NCBI RefSeq assembly: GCF_025642155.1
Contig: NZ_CP106798.1
Coordinates: 4,030,001 to 4,094,000 of the forward strand
Source of the DNA: Streptomyces sp. HUAS 15-9
GTDB taxonomy: Bacteria; Actinomycetota; Actinomycetes; Streptomycetales; Streptomycetaceae
DNA: 64,000 bases
Direction: 5' to 3'
The translations under genes and the position numbers were made by a program. Below, one piece after another: positions 52,226 to 60,773 of this stretch (positions are counted from its first letter, which is position 1; the number at the start of each line of letters is the position of its first letter). Under the pieces are notes generated by a model, which was given only the letters and a program-made list of their open reading frames with translations, made no database searches and was not told where the DNA came from.

Positions 52226-52513
52226 TCAGACCGCGATCGCGACCTCCGCCAGGCCACCCTGCTGGGCGACGACCGTGCGGTCTGCGGTGGCGCCGGGCAC
52301 GAGGGCGCGCACGGTCCAGGTGCCCTCGGCCGCGTAGAAGCGGAACTGTCCGGTGGCGGAGGTCGGGACCTCCGCGGTGAACTCGCCGGTCGAGTCGAGG
52401 AGGCGGACGTAGCCCACCACCGGCTCGCCGTCGCGGGTCACCTGCCCCTGGATCGTGGTCTCACCGGGCTTGATCGTCGAGGGGTCCGGGCCGCCGGCCT
52501 TCGCTCCACACAT
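52226..52513 (-). CDS. DUF1416 protein co-encoded with the sulfurtransferase
   Basis: A 95-residue protein starting MCGAKAGGPD and continuing as a transthyretin-like beta-sandwich (TTIQGQVTRDGEPVVGYVRL, TGQFRFYAAEGTWTVRALV). DUF1416 genes follow thiosulfate sulfurtransferase genes across actinobacteria, and the Cys near the N-terminus may take part in sulfur handling. It is 42 nt downstream of the sulfurtransferase gene. Confidence 0.9.
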   Translation of the reverse strand: MCGAKAGGPDPSTIKPGETTIQGQVTRDGEPVVGYVRLLDSTGEFTAEVPTSATGQFRFYAAEGTWTVRALVPGATADRTVVAQQGGLAEVAIAV

Positions 52514-52555
52514 GTCTTTCTCCTGAAGAGGTCTTGAGAGGTCGGTCGGGGTCGA

Positions 52556-53401
52556 CTACTTGTTGGCGCCGAGCTCGATCGGCACGCCGACGAGGGAGCC
52601 GTACTCGGTCCAGGAGCCGTCGTAGTTCTTGACGTTCTGGACACCGAGCAGCTCGTGCAGGACGAACCAGGTCAGCGCGGAGCGCTCACCGATGCGGCAG
52701 TAGGCGATGGTGTCCTTGGCCAGGTCGACGTTCTCCTGGGCGTAGAGCTCCTTGAGGTCGTCGTCCGACTTGAAGGTGCCGTCGTCGTTGGCGTTCTTCG
52801 ACCACGGGATGTTGCGGGCGGTCGGGACGTGACCCGGACGCTGCGACTGCTCCTGCGGCAGGTGCGCCGGGGCGAGCAGCTTGCCGGAGAACTCGTCGGG
52901 CGAGCGGACGTCGACCAGGTTCTGCGCGCCGATCGCGGCGACCACGTCGTCGCGGAAGGCGCGGATCGAGGCGTCCTGCGCCTTGGCCTTGTAGTCGGTC
53001 GTGGCGCGCTCGGGCACCTCGGAGCCGTCGACCAGCTCGCGGGCGTCCAGCTCCCACTTCTTGCGGCCGCCGTCGAGGAGCTTGACGTTCTCGTGGCCGT
53101 ACAGCTTGAAGTACCAGTAGGCGTAGGACGCGAACCAGTTGTTGTTGCCGCCGTAGAGGATCACGAGGGTGTTGTTGGCGATGCCCTTCTTCGACAGGAG
53201 CTTCTCGAAGCCCTCCTGGTCGATGAAGTCACGACGGACCGGGTCCTGCAGGTCCTTGGTCCAGTCGATGCGGATCGCGTTCTTGATGTGGTTCTTCTCG
53301 TAGGCGGACGTGTCCTCGTCCACCTCGACGATGGCGACGCTCGGGTCGTCCAGGTGGTCCTGGACCCAGTCGGCGTCGACGAGGACGTCGCTGCGGCTCA
53401 T
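52556..53401 (-). CDS. Thiosulfate/3-mercaptopyruvate sulfurtransferase (two-domain rhodanese)
   Basis: A 281-residue rhodanese. The first domain (about 5-125) is inactive. The second has the active-site loop CRIGERSALTWF with Cys235. It transfers sulfane sulfur from thiosulfate to cyanide or thiols. It starts at ATG 53401 after GGAGAAAG. Upstream lies a 26-codon leader peptide with two Cys codons and a hairpin, suggesting attenuation by cysteine supply. Confidence 0.93.
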   Translation of the reverse strand: MSRSDVLVDADWVQDHLDDPSVAIVEVDEDTSAYEKNHIKNAIRIDWTKDLQDPVRRDFIDQEGFEKLLSKKGIANNTLVILYGGNNNWFASYAYWYFKLYGHENVKLLDGGRKKWELDARELVDGSEVPERATTDYKAKAQDASIRAFRDDVVAAIGAQNLVDVRSPDEFSGKLLAPAHLPQEQSQRPGHVPTARNIPWSKNANDDGTFKSDDDLKELYAQENVDLAKDTIAYCRIGERSALTWFVLHELLGVQNVKNYDGSWTEYGSLVGVPIELGANK

Positions 53402-53451
53402 GCTCTTTCTCCTCCGGGGCAGTTGCGGCGGGGCGTGCAAGTGAGAGGGGT

Positions 53452-53478
53452 GTGCGCACTCGGCGGGGAGTGACGCAC
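53452..53478 (-). promoter_or_regulatory. Hairpin between leader peptide and sulfurtransferase, possible attenuator
   Basis: On the minus strand GTGCG-T-CACTC pairs with GAGTG-CGCAC around CCCGCC, a 10-bp stem with one bulged T. It lies after the leader stop (53535) and before the sulfurtransferase start (53401). Confidence 0.5.
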
Positions 53479-53534
53479 GGGTGCCCTGAGCTGGGCGGCT
53501 GGGAAATGCGGAGGGCCTGGTGGCCACTCACGCT

Positions 53535-53615
53535 TCAGAAGGGGCGACAGAGCATGGCGGCAACGCGGCACAGGTCTACTGCCCGCCGCTTCGTGAGATC
53601 CGCCTGTCGCTTCAT
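53535..53615 (-). CDS. 26-residue leader peptide with cysteine codons
   Basis: ATG 53615 opens MKRQADLTKRRAVDLCRVAA then MLCRPF and a stop. Cysteine codons occur at 16 and 23. The DLCRVAAMLCR pattern matches a recurring class of short actinobacterial leaders found before sulfur-metabolism genes, in my recollection. A TACGAT -10 box sits 7 nt upstream, so the transcript probably begins at this ATG. Stalling at Cys codons could control the downstream hairpin. Confidence 0.8.
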   Translation of the reverse strand: MKRQADLTKRRAVDLCRVAAMLCRPF

Positions 53616-53622
53616 GGGCTCG

Positions 53623-53628
53623 ATCGTA
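53623..53628 (-). promoter_or_regulatory. -10 hexamer upstream of the leader peptide
   Basis: TACGAT on the minus strand, 7 nt before the leader ATG, fits leaderless initiation. Confidence 0.6.
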
Positions 53629-53828
53629 GGGACGGAGAGCCGGGCGTGTCACCGGTGTGTCGTATTTTGAGACGCGATCGTCCACGATGTGGGAACAGAT
53701 GAGCGCCCGGGCCGTGGTTGCACGGTCTGCAGGCGCCTGTATCGGTCGTCACATCTGCGGTACGGACGCCGCCGTCTCGCCTTTCGGACGGAAGGGGGGT
53801 CCGACTCGGGGCCGGGGCGGTGTTCGTC

Positions 53829-54524
53829 CTACCCGGCCAGCTTGACGTTCGAACCCTTCACCGTGATCTCCACGCCGTCCTTCGCCGCCCGCACCTTGTC
53901 CAGCTTGATGCCGCCGGGCAGCTGGTCGATCTTCACCTCGGAGACGTCCAGCGCCTGGTTGCCGAACTTGGGCAGGCCATCGGCATGCACCTTCACCGTG
54001 TCGCCCTGGGCCGTGACCGAGCCGAGCACCGGGAGCGGCACGCCCGCGACCACGACCGTGGCCCGGACCTTGCCATTGCCCCCGTAGGAGAGGCTGGTCA
54101 CCTTGCCGGTGGCGCCCAGGGGCAGGTCGACCGGGTCGTTCTTGACCGCGCTCAGGAGCTGGTCGTAGGCGATCGTCGCGGTGCCGGACGCGTCGGCCGC
54201 CGTGGCGGAGCTGTAGTCGCCGGAGAAGTCGACGCCCTTCATATGAGCCTTCAGGTCGTCGATACGGATCTTCTCGGCGCCGTTGCCCGTGGCCGCCTCG
54301 TAGTCCTTGATGCCGACCTCGACGTCGTCCAGGGAGCCGCCCGCGACCTGGGTGAGGAAGGGGAAGCCCTTGATGGACACGTCCGGGGTGACGGCGAGGC
54401 TCTCCGTCGCCTTCAGCTTGTCCGCGGCCTCGCCCTCGGCGAAGTGCACGGCGACCCGGTCCGCGATCACGAAGAGGCCGCCCAGGATCACGACGACGAT
54501 CAGGAATATTCGCAGGGCTCGCAT
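53829..54524 (-). CDS. DUF2993 (LmeA-like) secreted/anchored protein
   Basis: A 231-residue protein with an N-terminal helix (RIFLIVVVILGGLFVIADRV, about 5-24) and a long beta-rich tubular-fold region, matching DUF2993, which includes mycobacterial LmeA, a phospholipid-binding protein of the periplasm. In Streptomyces function is unknown, perhaps lipid handling outside the membrane. The ATG follows GGGGGAA at 11 nt. The open upstream frame is not coding. Confidence 0.87.
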   Translation of the reverse strand: MRALRIFLIVVVILGGLFVIADRVAVHFAEGEAADKLKATESLAVTPDVSIKGFPFLTQVAGGSLDDVEVGIKDYEAATGNGAEKIRIDDLKAHMKGVDFSGDYSSATAADASGTATIAYDQLLSAVKNDPVDLPLGATGKVTSLSYGGNGKVRATVVVAGVPLPVLGSVTAQGDTVKVHADGLPKFGNQALDVSEVKIDQLPGGIKLDKVRAAKDGVEITVKGSNVKLAG

Positions 54525-54633
54525 TGAGTGGTTTTCCCCCGGGTCGACGGACTTCAACGGACTTGAACGGTCCTCAACGCTAACCCTGCGGGGCTCGGGC
54601 GCCACGAAATTGTCGATCACCTGTGACGTGGGA

Positions 54634-55878
54634 TCAGGTCAGGGCCCGGCCCAGTACCCACACGACCGGTGCCGCCGCCGAGAGCGGGAGGGCCACACCC
54701 GCGGTGAAGTGGACGAAGCGGGACGGGTAGTCGTAGCTCGCCACACGGTGGCCGACCAGGGCACAGGCCGCCGCGGCCGCTCCCAGCAGCGCGCCCTTCG
54801 CACCCATGCCCGTCATCCCGCCCACCGCGATACCCGCGCCCGCCGCCGCGAGGACGGAGACCGCCACGGAGGCCGGAGTGGGCAGCGGGAGCGCTCGGGC
54901 CAGGACGGCCACCGCCACCGCGGCCGCGCCCACCGAGGCCGCGTGCGCGTCGGCTCCCAGGAAACCGGTCGCGATGATCGCCAGCGCCGACGAGGCGACC
55001 GTCGCCATCAGGCCGTACATCCGCTCGTCCGGCGAGGCGTGCGAGCGGAGCTGGAGGACGAGGGAGAGCAGGACCCACACGCCGAGCGGGCCGAGGATCG
55101 CGGCCGGCGCCTGGTCGCGGCCCGCCGCCAGCACAGCCACGTCCGCCGTCAGCGCCCCCGCGAACGCCAGGGCGATGCCCTGCCGCGCCGGCCACATGCC
55201 GTTCAGCCGGAACCAGCCCGCCGCCGTGACCGCCTGGAGCAGCACCAGCGGCACGACCAGCGCGTACGGGCCGACGGGCGCCGTGACGGCGAGGAGCACC
55301 CCGAGCAGCGCCGTCAGCGCGGCGGGCTGCATACCGGGCTCGATGATCGGGGAGCGGCCCTCCATACGGGCGCGCTGGGCGTCCGTGACGCGGGAGTTGC
55401 CGGCGAGGGTGGCGGGACCGTAGGCGGGATCCGCCTCGGTCTGGCCGGTGGTGGGCTCCGGACGAACGGGAGCGGAAGGAGCGGCGGGCGGCTGCTCGTA
55501 GCTCTGCGGCGGCAGGTACGACGTCTCCGCGGCCGACAGCGGGGGCTGAACCGGCTGCTGGACCGGCGCGTGCGTCTGCGTCTCCCAGGTCTGGCCCTGC
55601 CACTGCTGCGTGTACTGCTGCTGGTCGTACCCCGACTGGTCGTAACCGGCCCGGGCGTAACCCGTCTGACCGTATCCGGCCTGGCCGTGGCCGGTCTGGC
55701 CCTGACCCGCCTGGTCGTACCCGTTCTGCTCGGGCCACGCCTGCGGAGCCGCCGCCTGCGGTGCCTGCTGCTGATACGGGTCGTGCCCCCCGTAGCCCTG
55801 ATACCCCTGGTACCCCTGATATCCCTGCTGCCCGTGCTGCCCGTCGTAGGGCCCGCCCTCGTACGGCTGATCGGTCAT
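54634..55878 (-). CDS. Multi-span membrane protein with Gln/Tyr/Gly-rich N-terminus
   Basis: A 414-residue protein. The first 150 residues are low-complexity (QQGYQGYQGYQGYGGHDPYQ and similar, many Tyr-Asp/Gly units), then about 9 hydrophobic helices (ALTALLGVLLAVTAPVGPYA to LPLSAAAPVVWVLGR). No transporter motif seen, so function is unknown. The start is 3 nt after the stop of the MoaD-like gene and the two are probably coupled. Confidence 0.82.
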   Translation of the reverse strand: MTDQPYEGGPYDGQHGQQGYQGYQGYQGYGGHDPYQQQAPQAAAPQAWPEQNGYDQAGQGQTGHGQAGYGQTGYARAGYDQSGYDQQQYTQQWQGQTWETQTHAPVQQPVQPPLSAAETSYLPPQSYEQPPAAPSAPVRPEPTTGQTEADPAYGPATLAGNSRVTDAQRARMEGRSPIIEPGMQPAALTALLGVLLAVTAPVGPYALVVPLVLLQAVTAAGWFRLNGMWPARQGIALAFAGALTADVAVLAAGRDQAPAAILGPLGVWVLLSLVLQLRSHASPDERMYGLMATVASSALAIIATGFLGADAHAASVGAAAVAVAVLARALPLPTPASVAVSVLAAAGAGIAVGGMTGMGAKGALLGAAAAACALVGHRVASYDYPSRFVHFTAGVALPLSAAAPVVWVLGRALT

Positions 55879-55881
55879 CGC

Positions 55882-56136
55882 TCACCCTCCTGCGAACGGC
55901 GGGAGCACCTCGACCGTGCCGCCCTCGGCCAGCCGTACCGTCTCATGTCCGCGGGTGCCCACGGGGTCACCGTCGATGAGGAACGAGCATCGCAGCAGCA
56001 CGCGCGCCAGTTCGCCGGGGTGTCGCTCACGCGCCGCGTCCAGCGCCTCGGCGAGGGTCGCCGCGTCGTACGGCTCCTCGGCGACCCCGGCCGCGGCCTT
56101 CGCGGCGGCCCAATAGCGCACCGTGACCTTTGCCAT
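55882..56136 (-). CDS. MoaD/ThiS-like sulfur-carrier protein
   Basis: An 84-residue ubiquitin-fold protein (VTVRYWAAAKAAAGVAEEPY) that ends in the di-glycine needed for thiocarboxylation (EVLPPFAGG). It may serve molybdopterin, thiamin or another sulfur pathway. No partner enzyme is in the window. ATG 56136 follows GAGGGACGAG. Confidence 0.9.
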   Translation of the reverse strand: MAKVTVRYWAAAKAAAGVAEEPYDAATLAEALDAARERHPGELARVLLRCSFLIDGDPVGTRGHETVRLAEGGTVEVLPPFAGG

Positions 56137-56188
56137 CTCGTCCCTCAAGTCCCTCGGCGGATCGGCATCCGCGCGTCAACACCTCAGG

Positions 56189-57025
56189 CTAGCCCGCCTG
56201 TGCGGCCGCCCAGTCCCCGATCCGGGTCAGGAGGGCGTCGGGCGCCGCGTGCTCGGCGTGGCCCATCCCCGGCTCCACCCAGAGTTCGCCGTGGTCACCG
56301 GCGGCCGCGGCCAGCATCCGGGGGTGGTCCAGGGGGAAGTAGCCGTCCTGGTCGCCGTGCACGATCAGCAGTGGGGTGGGGGCGATCTTCGGCACGGCCT
56401 GCACCGGTGACAGCGGGACCGGACGCCACTCCTTGTGATGGATGCGGGTGCGCAGGCCGTAGCGGCCCACCAGACGGCCCTCGGGGCGCGTCACCAGCCA
56501 GTGCAGCCGGCGCATGGGTGCCGTGCCCCGGTAGTACCAGCGGGCCGGCGAGCTGACCGAGACCACCGCGTCCACACCCCGGTGCAGCGCCGCGTGCCGC
56601 AGCACCACCGAGCCGCCCATGGAGAAGCCGACGGTGACCACGCGCGCGTGGCCCAGTTCCCGCGCCCACTCCACCGCGGCCGCCAGGTCCAGCACCTCCC
56701 GGTCGCCCACCGTCGAGCGCCCGCCGGAGGCTCCGTGGCCCCGGAAGGAGAAGGTGACGACGGCGCCGTGGCGCGCGAGCGCGGCCGCCACACGGCGCAC
56801 GTGCGGGCGGTCGACGTCGCCCGTGAAGCCGTGTGCGACGACGAACACCAGGTCACGGGAGGGCGACGCGGAGGCGTCGTATACGACCGTGCCCGGGTTG
56901 TATACGGAATCGATCGGAATCCCGTCGGCCGTGTGCAGAAACGTCCGCATAGGGGCGCGTACAGCCGTCTCGGGATTCGGACGAACGGTGGAACGTGCCG
57001 TACGACCTGCCGGACCATTGCTCAT
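56189..57025 (-). CDS. Alpha/beta hydrolase
   Basis: A 278-residue hydrolase. It has the oxyanion-hole region AHGFTGDVDRP, the nucleophile elbow GFSMGGSVV, a HGDQDGYFPLDH segment with the likely catalytic Asp, and GHAEHAA with the catalytic His. It resembles the esterase/acylglycerol lipase type. The substrate is unknown. ATG 57025 has CAGAAT 7 nt upstream and no ribosome-binding site. It is divergent from glnR with 166 nt between. Confidence 0.88.
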   Translation of the reverse strand: MSNGPAGRTARSTVRPNPETAVRAPMRTFLHTADGIPIDSVYNPGTVVYDASASPSRDLVFVVAHGFTGDVDRPHVRRVAAALARHGAVVTFSFRGHGASGGRSTVGDREVLDLAAAVEWARELGHARVVTVGFSMGGSVVLRHAALHRGVDAVVSVSSPARWYYRGTAPMRRLHWLVTRPEGRLVGRYGLRTRIHHKEWRPVPLSPVQAVPKIAPTPLLIVHGDQDGYFPLDHPRMLAAAAGDHGELWVEPGMGHAEHAAPDALLTRIGDWAAAQAG

Positions 57026-57191
57026 GTGGGCTATTCTGCTGGGTATGAGGACTCGGGCAGCGTAGCCCCCGGGTCCTTTTGTGCTTTCGGAAGCGTTGTA
57101 TACGAAGCGGGAAACCGCGGGTGTACGGGGCCCCGGGACCGCAGAGCAGTACCGCAAACGTCCTCGCAGGGACCGAGGAGGAACAAGACGT

Positions 57192-57971
57192 ATGAGTTCT
57201 CTGCTACTCCTGACCAACGCCCTCCAGCCGTCGACGGAGGTGCTTCCGGCCCTCGGCCTGCTCCTGCACAACGTGCGGGTCGCCCCGGCGGAAGGACCGG
57301 CGCTCGTCGACACGCCGGGCGCCGACGTCATCCTGATCGACGGCCGCCGTGACCTCCCCCAGGTCCGCAGCCTGTGCCAGCTGCTGCGCTCCACGGGCCC
57401 CGGCTGCCCTCTCGTCCTCGTCGTGACGGAGGGCGGTCTCGCCGCCGTCACCGCCGACTGGGGCATCGACGACGTACTGCTCGACACCGCGGGTCCGGCG
57501 GAGGTCGAGGCACGGCTGCGGCTGGCCATGGGCCGGCAGCAGATCGTCAACGACGACTCCCCCATGGAGATCCGCAACGGCGACCTGTCCGTGGACGAGG
57601 CGACCTACTCCGCCAAGCTCAAGGGCCGGGTCCTGGACCTCACCTTCAAGGAGTTCGAGCTCCTGAAGTACCTCGCCCAGCACCCGGGCCGTGTCTTCAC
57701 GCGCGCGCAGCTGCTGCAGGAGGTCTGGGGCTACGACTACTTCGGCGGCACCCGGACCGTGGACGTCCACGTACGACGGCTGCGCGCCAAGCTGGGTCCG
57801 GAGCACGAGTCGCTGATCGGAACCGTCCGGAACGTCGGTTATCGATTCGTTACTCCTGAGAAGGGCGACCGCTCCTCGGACGAGGCGAAGGCCAAGGCGG
57901 ACCGGTCAAAGCCCGAGAATGCGGACTCATCGGCCTCCCTGGGCGCCGCGGAGGTCCCGGCCGACGCCTAG
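57192..57971 (+). CDS. glnR: GlnR, global nitrogen response regulator
   Basis: A 259-residue OmpR-type orphan regulator. The receiver domain keeps one Asp in VILIDGRRD but lacks the usual acidic pocket, as in known GlnR, which dimerises without phosphorylation. The C-terminal winged helix ([20 protein letters not shown], then [11 protein letters not shown]) binds a1-b1 sites before glnA, amtB and nir genes. It is known to be antagonised by PhoP, also in this window. ATG 57192 is preceded by GAGGAGG. No kinase partner is adjacent. Confidence 0.96.
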   Translation: MSSLLLLTNALQPSTEVLPALGLLLHNVRVAPAEGPALVDTPGADVILIDGRRDLPQVRSLCQLLRSTGPGCPLVLVVTEGGLAAVTADWGIDDVLLDTAGPAEVEARLRLAMGRQQIVNDDSPMEIRNGDLSVDEATYSAKLKGRVLDLTFKEFELLKYLAQHPGRVFTRAQLLQEVWGYDYFGGTRTVDVHVRRLRAKLGPEHESLIGTVRNVGYRFVTPEKGDRSSDEAKAKADRSKPENADSSASLGAAEVPADA

Positions 57972-57992
57972 CCGGCACTCGGGCAAGGCATT

Positions 57993-58010
57993 GCTTCCGC
58001 ACAGGGAAGC
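57993..58010 (+). terminator. Short hairpin after glnR
   Basis: GCTTCC (57993-57998) and GGAAGC (58005-58010) with a 6-nt loop, 22 nt after the stop. Weak terminator at best. Confidence 0.4.
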
Positions 58011-58045
58011 TTCGATACGCCCTGCCCAGAGCGGGTCCATCCGCG

Positions 58046-58051
58046 TAGACT
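58046..58051 (+). promoter_or_regulatory. -10 hexamer upstream of the LacI-family gene
   Basis: TAGACT, near-consensus, 6 nt before GTG 58058, with no ribosome-binding site in between. Confidence 0.6.
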
Positions 58052-58057
58052 CCGCGC

Positions 58058-59080
58058 GTGGCCAAGGTGACTCGGGATGATGTGGCGCGGCTGGCGGGAA
58101 CTTCCACCGCCGTGGTCAGCTATGTCATCAACAACGGACCCCGGCCGGTCGCCCCGGCCACGCGCGAGCGTGTCCTCGCCGCGATCAAGGAACTGGGGTA
58201 CCGGCCCGACCGGGTCGCCCAGGCCATGGCCTCACGGCGCACCGATCTCATAGGCCTGATCATCCCGGACGCCCGCCAGCCCTTCTTCGGGGAGATGGCG
58301 CACGCGGTCGAGCAGGCCGCCTCCGAGCGCGGAAAGATGGTTCTCGTCGGCAACACCGACTACGTCGGCGAGCGCGAGGTCCACTATCTGCGTGCCTTCC
58401 TCGGTATGCGCGTCTCGGGCCTGATCCTGGTCAGCCACGCGCTCAACGACCTCGCCGCCGCCGAGATCGAGGCCTGGGACGCCCGGGTGGTCCTGCTGCA
58501 CGAGCGGCCCGAGGCGATCGACGACGTCGCCGTCGTCACGGACGACCTCGGGGGCGCCCACCTCGCCGTACGCCACCTGCTGGAGCACGGCTACGAGTAC
58601 GTCGCCTGTGTGGGCGGCACCGCACAGACCCCGGCCGTCGGCGACCCGGTCTCCGACCACGTCGAGGGCTGGCGGCGCGCGATGGACGAGGCGGGGATCC
58701 CGACCGAGGGCCGGCTCTTCGAGGCGCCGTACAACCGCTACGACGCGTACCGGGTCGCCCTGGAGCTCCTCTCCGGCCCCGACCGCCCTCCCGCGGTCTT
58801 CTGCTCCACCGACGACCAGGCGATCGGCCTGCTGCGGGCGGCGCGCGAGCTGCGCATCGACGTTCCCGGGGAGCTGGCCGTGGCAGGCTTCGACGACATC
58901 AAGGAAGCGGCGCTGGCCGACCCGCCCCTGACGACCGTTGCTTCGGACCGCTCCGCGATGGCCCGTGCCGCCGTGGACCTCGTGCTCGACGACGGTCTGC
59001 GGGTGGCGGGGTCCCGGCGGGAGCGGCTGAAGACCTTCCCGTCACGGCTGGTGGTCCGCAGTTCCTGCGGCTGTGAGTGA
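58058..59080 (+). CDS. LacI-family transcriptional regulator
   Basis: A 340-residue regulator: helix-turn-helix and hinge at 3-55 ([34 protein letters not shown]) and a periplasmic-binding-protein-like sensor domain ([20 protein letters not shown]). In S. coelicolor this position is next to a trypsin-like protease and two-component system. Its effector is probably a sugar, but no sugar operon is near. Leaderless by the TAGACT box. Ends in CGCE. Confidence 0.9.
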   Translation: MAKVTRDDVARLAGTSTAVVSYVINNGPRPVAPATRERVLAAIKELGYRPDRVAQAMASRRTDLIGLIIPDARQPFFGEMAHAVEQAASERGKMVLVGNTDYVGEREVHYLRAFLGMRVSGLILVSHALNDLAAAEIEAWDARVVLLHERPEAIDDVAVVTDDLGGAHLAVRHLLEHGYEYVACVGGTAQTPAVGDPVSDHVEGWRRAMDEAGIPTEGRLFEAPYNRYDAYRVALELLSGPDRPPAVFCSTDDQAIGLLRAARELRIDVPGELAVAGFDDIKEAALADPPLTTVASDRSAMARAAVDLVLDDGLRVAGSRRERLKTFPSRLVVRSSCGCE

Positions 59081-59187
59081 CGCGGGCGTGGGCGGTGTGC
59101 CTCAGGCGTCCATGAAGGATCGCTGAGAACCCTCGCCGAGCTGCGAGAAGCTTCTTTACATCGGGCAAACGAGGTTCTGCCGGGCTT

Positions 59188-59206
59188 CTCAGGGAGCACT
59201 CAGGAA
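59188..59206 (+). promoter_or_regulatory. MprA-like box overlapping the HtrA-like gene start
   Basis: CTCAGGGA (59188-59195), spacer GCA, CTCAGGAA (59199-59206): two 8-bp direct repeats in 19 bp, the form described for mycobacterial MprA boxes. It lies 6 nt before ATG 59213, and its second half supplies that ATG's ribosome-binding site. The cognate regulator is probably the one at 60774. Confidence 0.6.
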
Positions 59207-59212
59207 GCTCTC

Positions 59213-60388
59213 ATGGTTGCGGGCAAAGCTCTATCCATGACCGAGAGCTTCCGCCGCAGCGGCGAGTACGAGAACCCCCCGGGTGACGCCCATCAGGGCG
59301 CGTACCCCCAGCAGCAGCACGCCTCCGCCCCCGTGAACCCCGAGTGGCCGCCCCCGCCGGCGTACCAGGCCGTACCGCCGGCCGCCGTCGACGGTCACAG
59401 CACGTACGACGCTCCCGGTGCCTACACCGGCCACGCCGGTCACGGCAGCCACGGTGGCGACACCGCTCTCCTCTCCCCCGTCGCCGCGCCGCCCGCGCCG
59501 CCCGCGCCGCCCACGCCGAAGAAGAAGCGTCCCCGGGGCCCGGTGGCGCTGCTCGCCGCGGTGGCGATCGTCGCGGCGGCCGTGGGCGGCGGCACGGCGT
59601 ACGCCTTCCAGGAGCTGACCGGCAAGGACACCGTCGCCTCCAGCAGCACCAGCACCAATGTGGTGCCGGCCGGCAAGAAGGGCGACGTCGCCGCGATCGC
59701 CTCCGCCGTCAGCCCGAGCGTGGTGGAGGTCGTCGCGACCCTCAGCAACGGCTCGTCCACCGGCGCCGGCGTGATCATCACCTCCGGTGGCGAGGTCGTC
59801 ACCAACAACCACGTCGTCTCGGGCGCCTCGTCGATCAAGGTGCGGACCAGCGACGGCAAGCAGTACACGGCCGAGGTCGTCGGCACGGACAGCTCAAAGG
59901 ACCTCGCCCTCATCAAGCTGAAGGACGCCTCCGGTCTCACACCCGCGACCCTCGGCAACTCCGACGGGGTCCAGGTCGGCGACTCGGTCGTGGCGATCGG
60001 CTCCCCCGAGGGCCTGACCGGCACCGTCACCAGCGGCATCGTCTCCGCGCTCAACCGTGACGTGACCGTCTCGACCGGTGAGAACCAGGGCCAGGGCGGC
60101 GACGGCCAGTGGCCGTTCGAGTTCGGCGGCCGGGAGTTCAACGGCGACACGGGCTCGGCCACCACGACCTACAAGGCGATCCAGACCGACGCGTCCCTCA
60201 ACCCCGGCAACTCGGGCGGCGCGCTGATCGACGGCGCCGGCCACATCATCGGCATCAACTCGGCGATGTACTCGTCCGGTTCGGGCTCGTCGGCCTCGGA
60301 CGCGGGCAGCGTCGGCCTCGGCTTCGCGATCCCGATCAACACCGTCAAGTCCGACCTGGCCAAGCTGCGGGCGGGCTCCACCAGCTGA
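59213..60388 (+). CDS. HtrA-like trypsin-type serine protease without PDZ domain
   Basis: A 391-residue membrane-anchored S1C protease. The disordered Pro/Tyr/His-rich cytoplasmic part (1-105) is followed by one helix (about 110-128), then the protease domain with H200 (VTNNHVV), D230 (SKDLALIK) and S334 (NPGNSGGAL). It ends shortly after the domain, so the usual C-terminal PDZ is absent. It corresponds to the mycobacterial PepD/HtrA partner of MprAB. ATG 59213 has AGGAAG. ATG 59237 is an alternative. Confidence 0.9.
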   Translation: MVAGKALSMTESFRRSGEYENPPGDAHQGAYPQQQHASAPVNPEWPPPPAYQAVPPAAVDGHSTYDAPGAYTGHAGHGSHGGDTALLSPVAAPPAPPAPPTPKKKRPRGPVALLAAVAIVAAAVGGGTAYAFQELTGKDTVASSSTSTNVVPAGKKGDVAAIASAVSPSVVEVVATLSNGSSTGAGVIITSGGEVVTNNHVVSGASSIKVRTSDGKQYTAEVVGTDSSKDLALIKLKDASGLTPATLGNSDGVQVGDSVVAIGSPEGLTGTVTSGIVSALNRDVTVSTGENQGQGGDGQWPFEFGGREFNGDTGSATTTYKAIQTDASLNPGNSGGALIDGAGHIIGINSAMYSSGSGSSASDAGSVGLGFAIPINTVKSDLAKLRAGSTS

Positions 60389-60420
60389 CAGGCCCTCGCG
60401 CGGGCAGTAGGGAGTACGTC

Positions 60421-60633
60421 ATGATCAAGCAGGTTTCGCACTCCGTGGCCGTATCCCAGGACCCGGCCGGCGTCGCCCTGGCCCTCCAGGTGGCGTACGA
60501 GCTGCACGCACCGGCCGCGGCGGACCGGGCCCCGGAGGTCGCGGCCCCCCAGATGATGGGCCTGCGGCTGCCCGCGGCCCGCCCGCACCGCCACAAGATT
60601 CCGCTGAAGCGGCTGACCACGATGCGCGGCTGA
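60421..60633 (+). CDS. Small hypothetical protein (70 aa)
   Basis: A basic peptide [20 protein letters not shown], then Ala/His-rich stretches and [17 protein letters not shown] at the end. No motif recognised. ATG 60421 is preceded by GGGAG. It sits between the HtrA-like protease and its presumed two-component system, so it may belong to the same stress response. Confidence 0.65.
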   Translation: MIKQVSHSVAVSQDPAGVALALQVAYELHAPAAADRAPEVAAPQMMGLRLPAARPHRHKIPLKRLTTMRG

Positions 60634-60773
60634 TCATCCCGCGCCCACGGTCGCGCGTGCCCCACAGCCCCGAAACATGCGACGCTGAGAGACGCCCCAG
60701 CGACCGCCCCCACCGACGACCACCCCATTCGCACCCCCACCGCATCCCACCGCACCCCGAGGAATCGCGAGCG

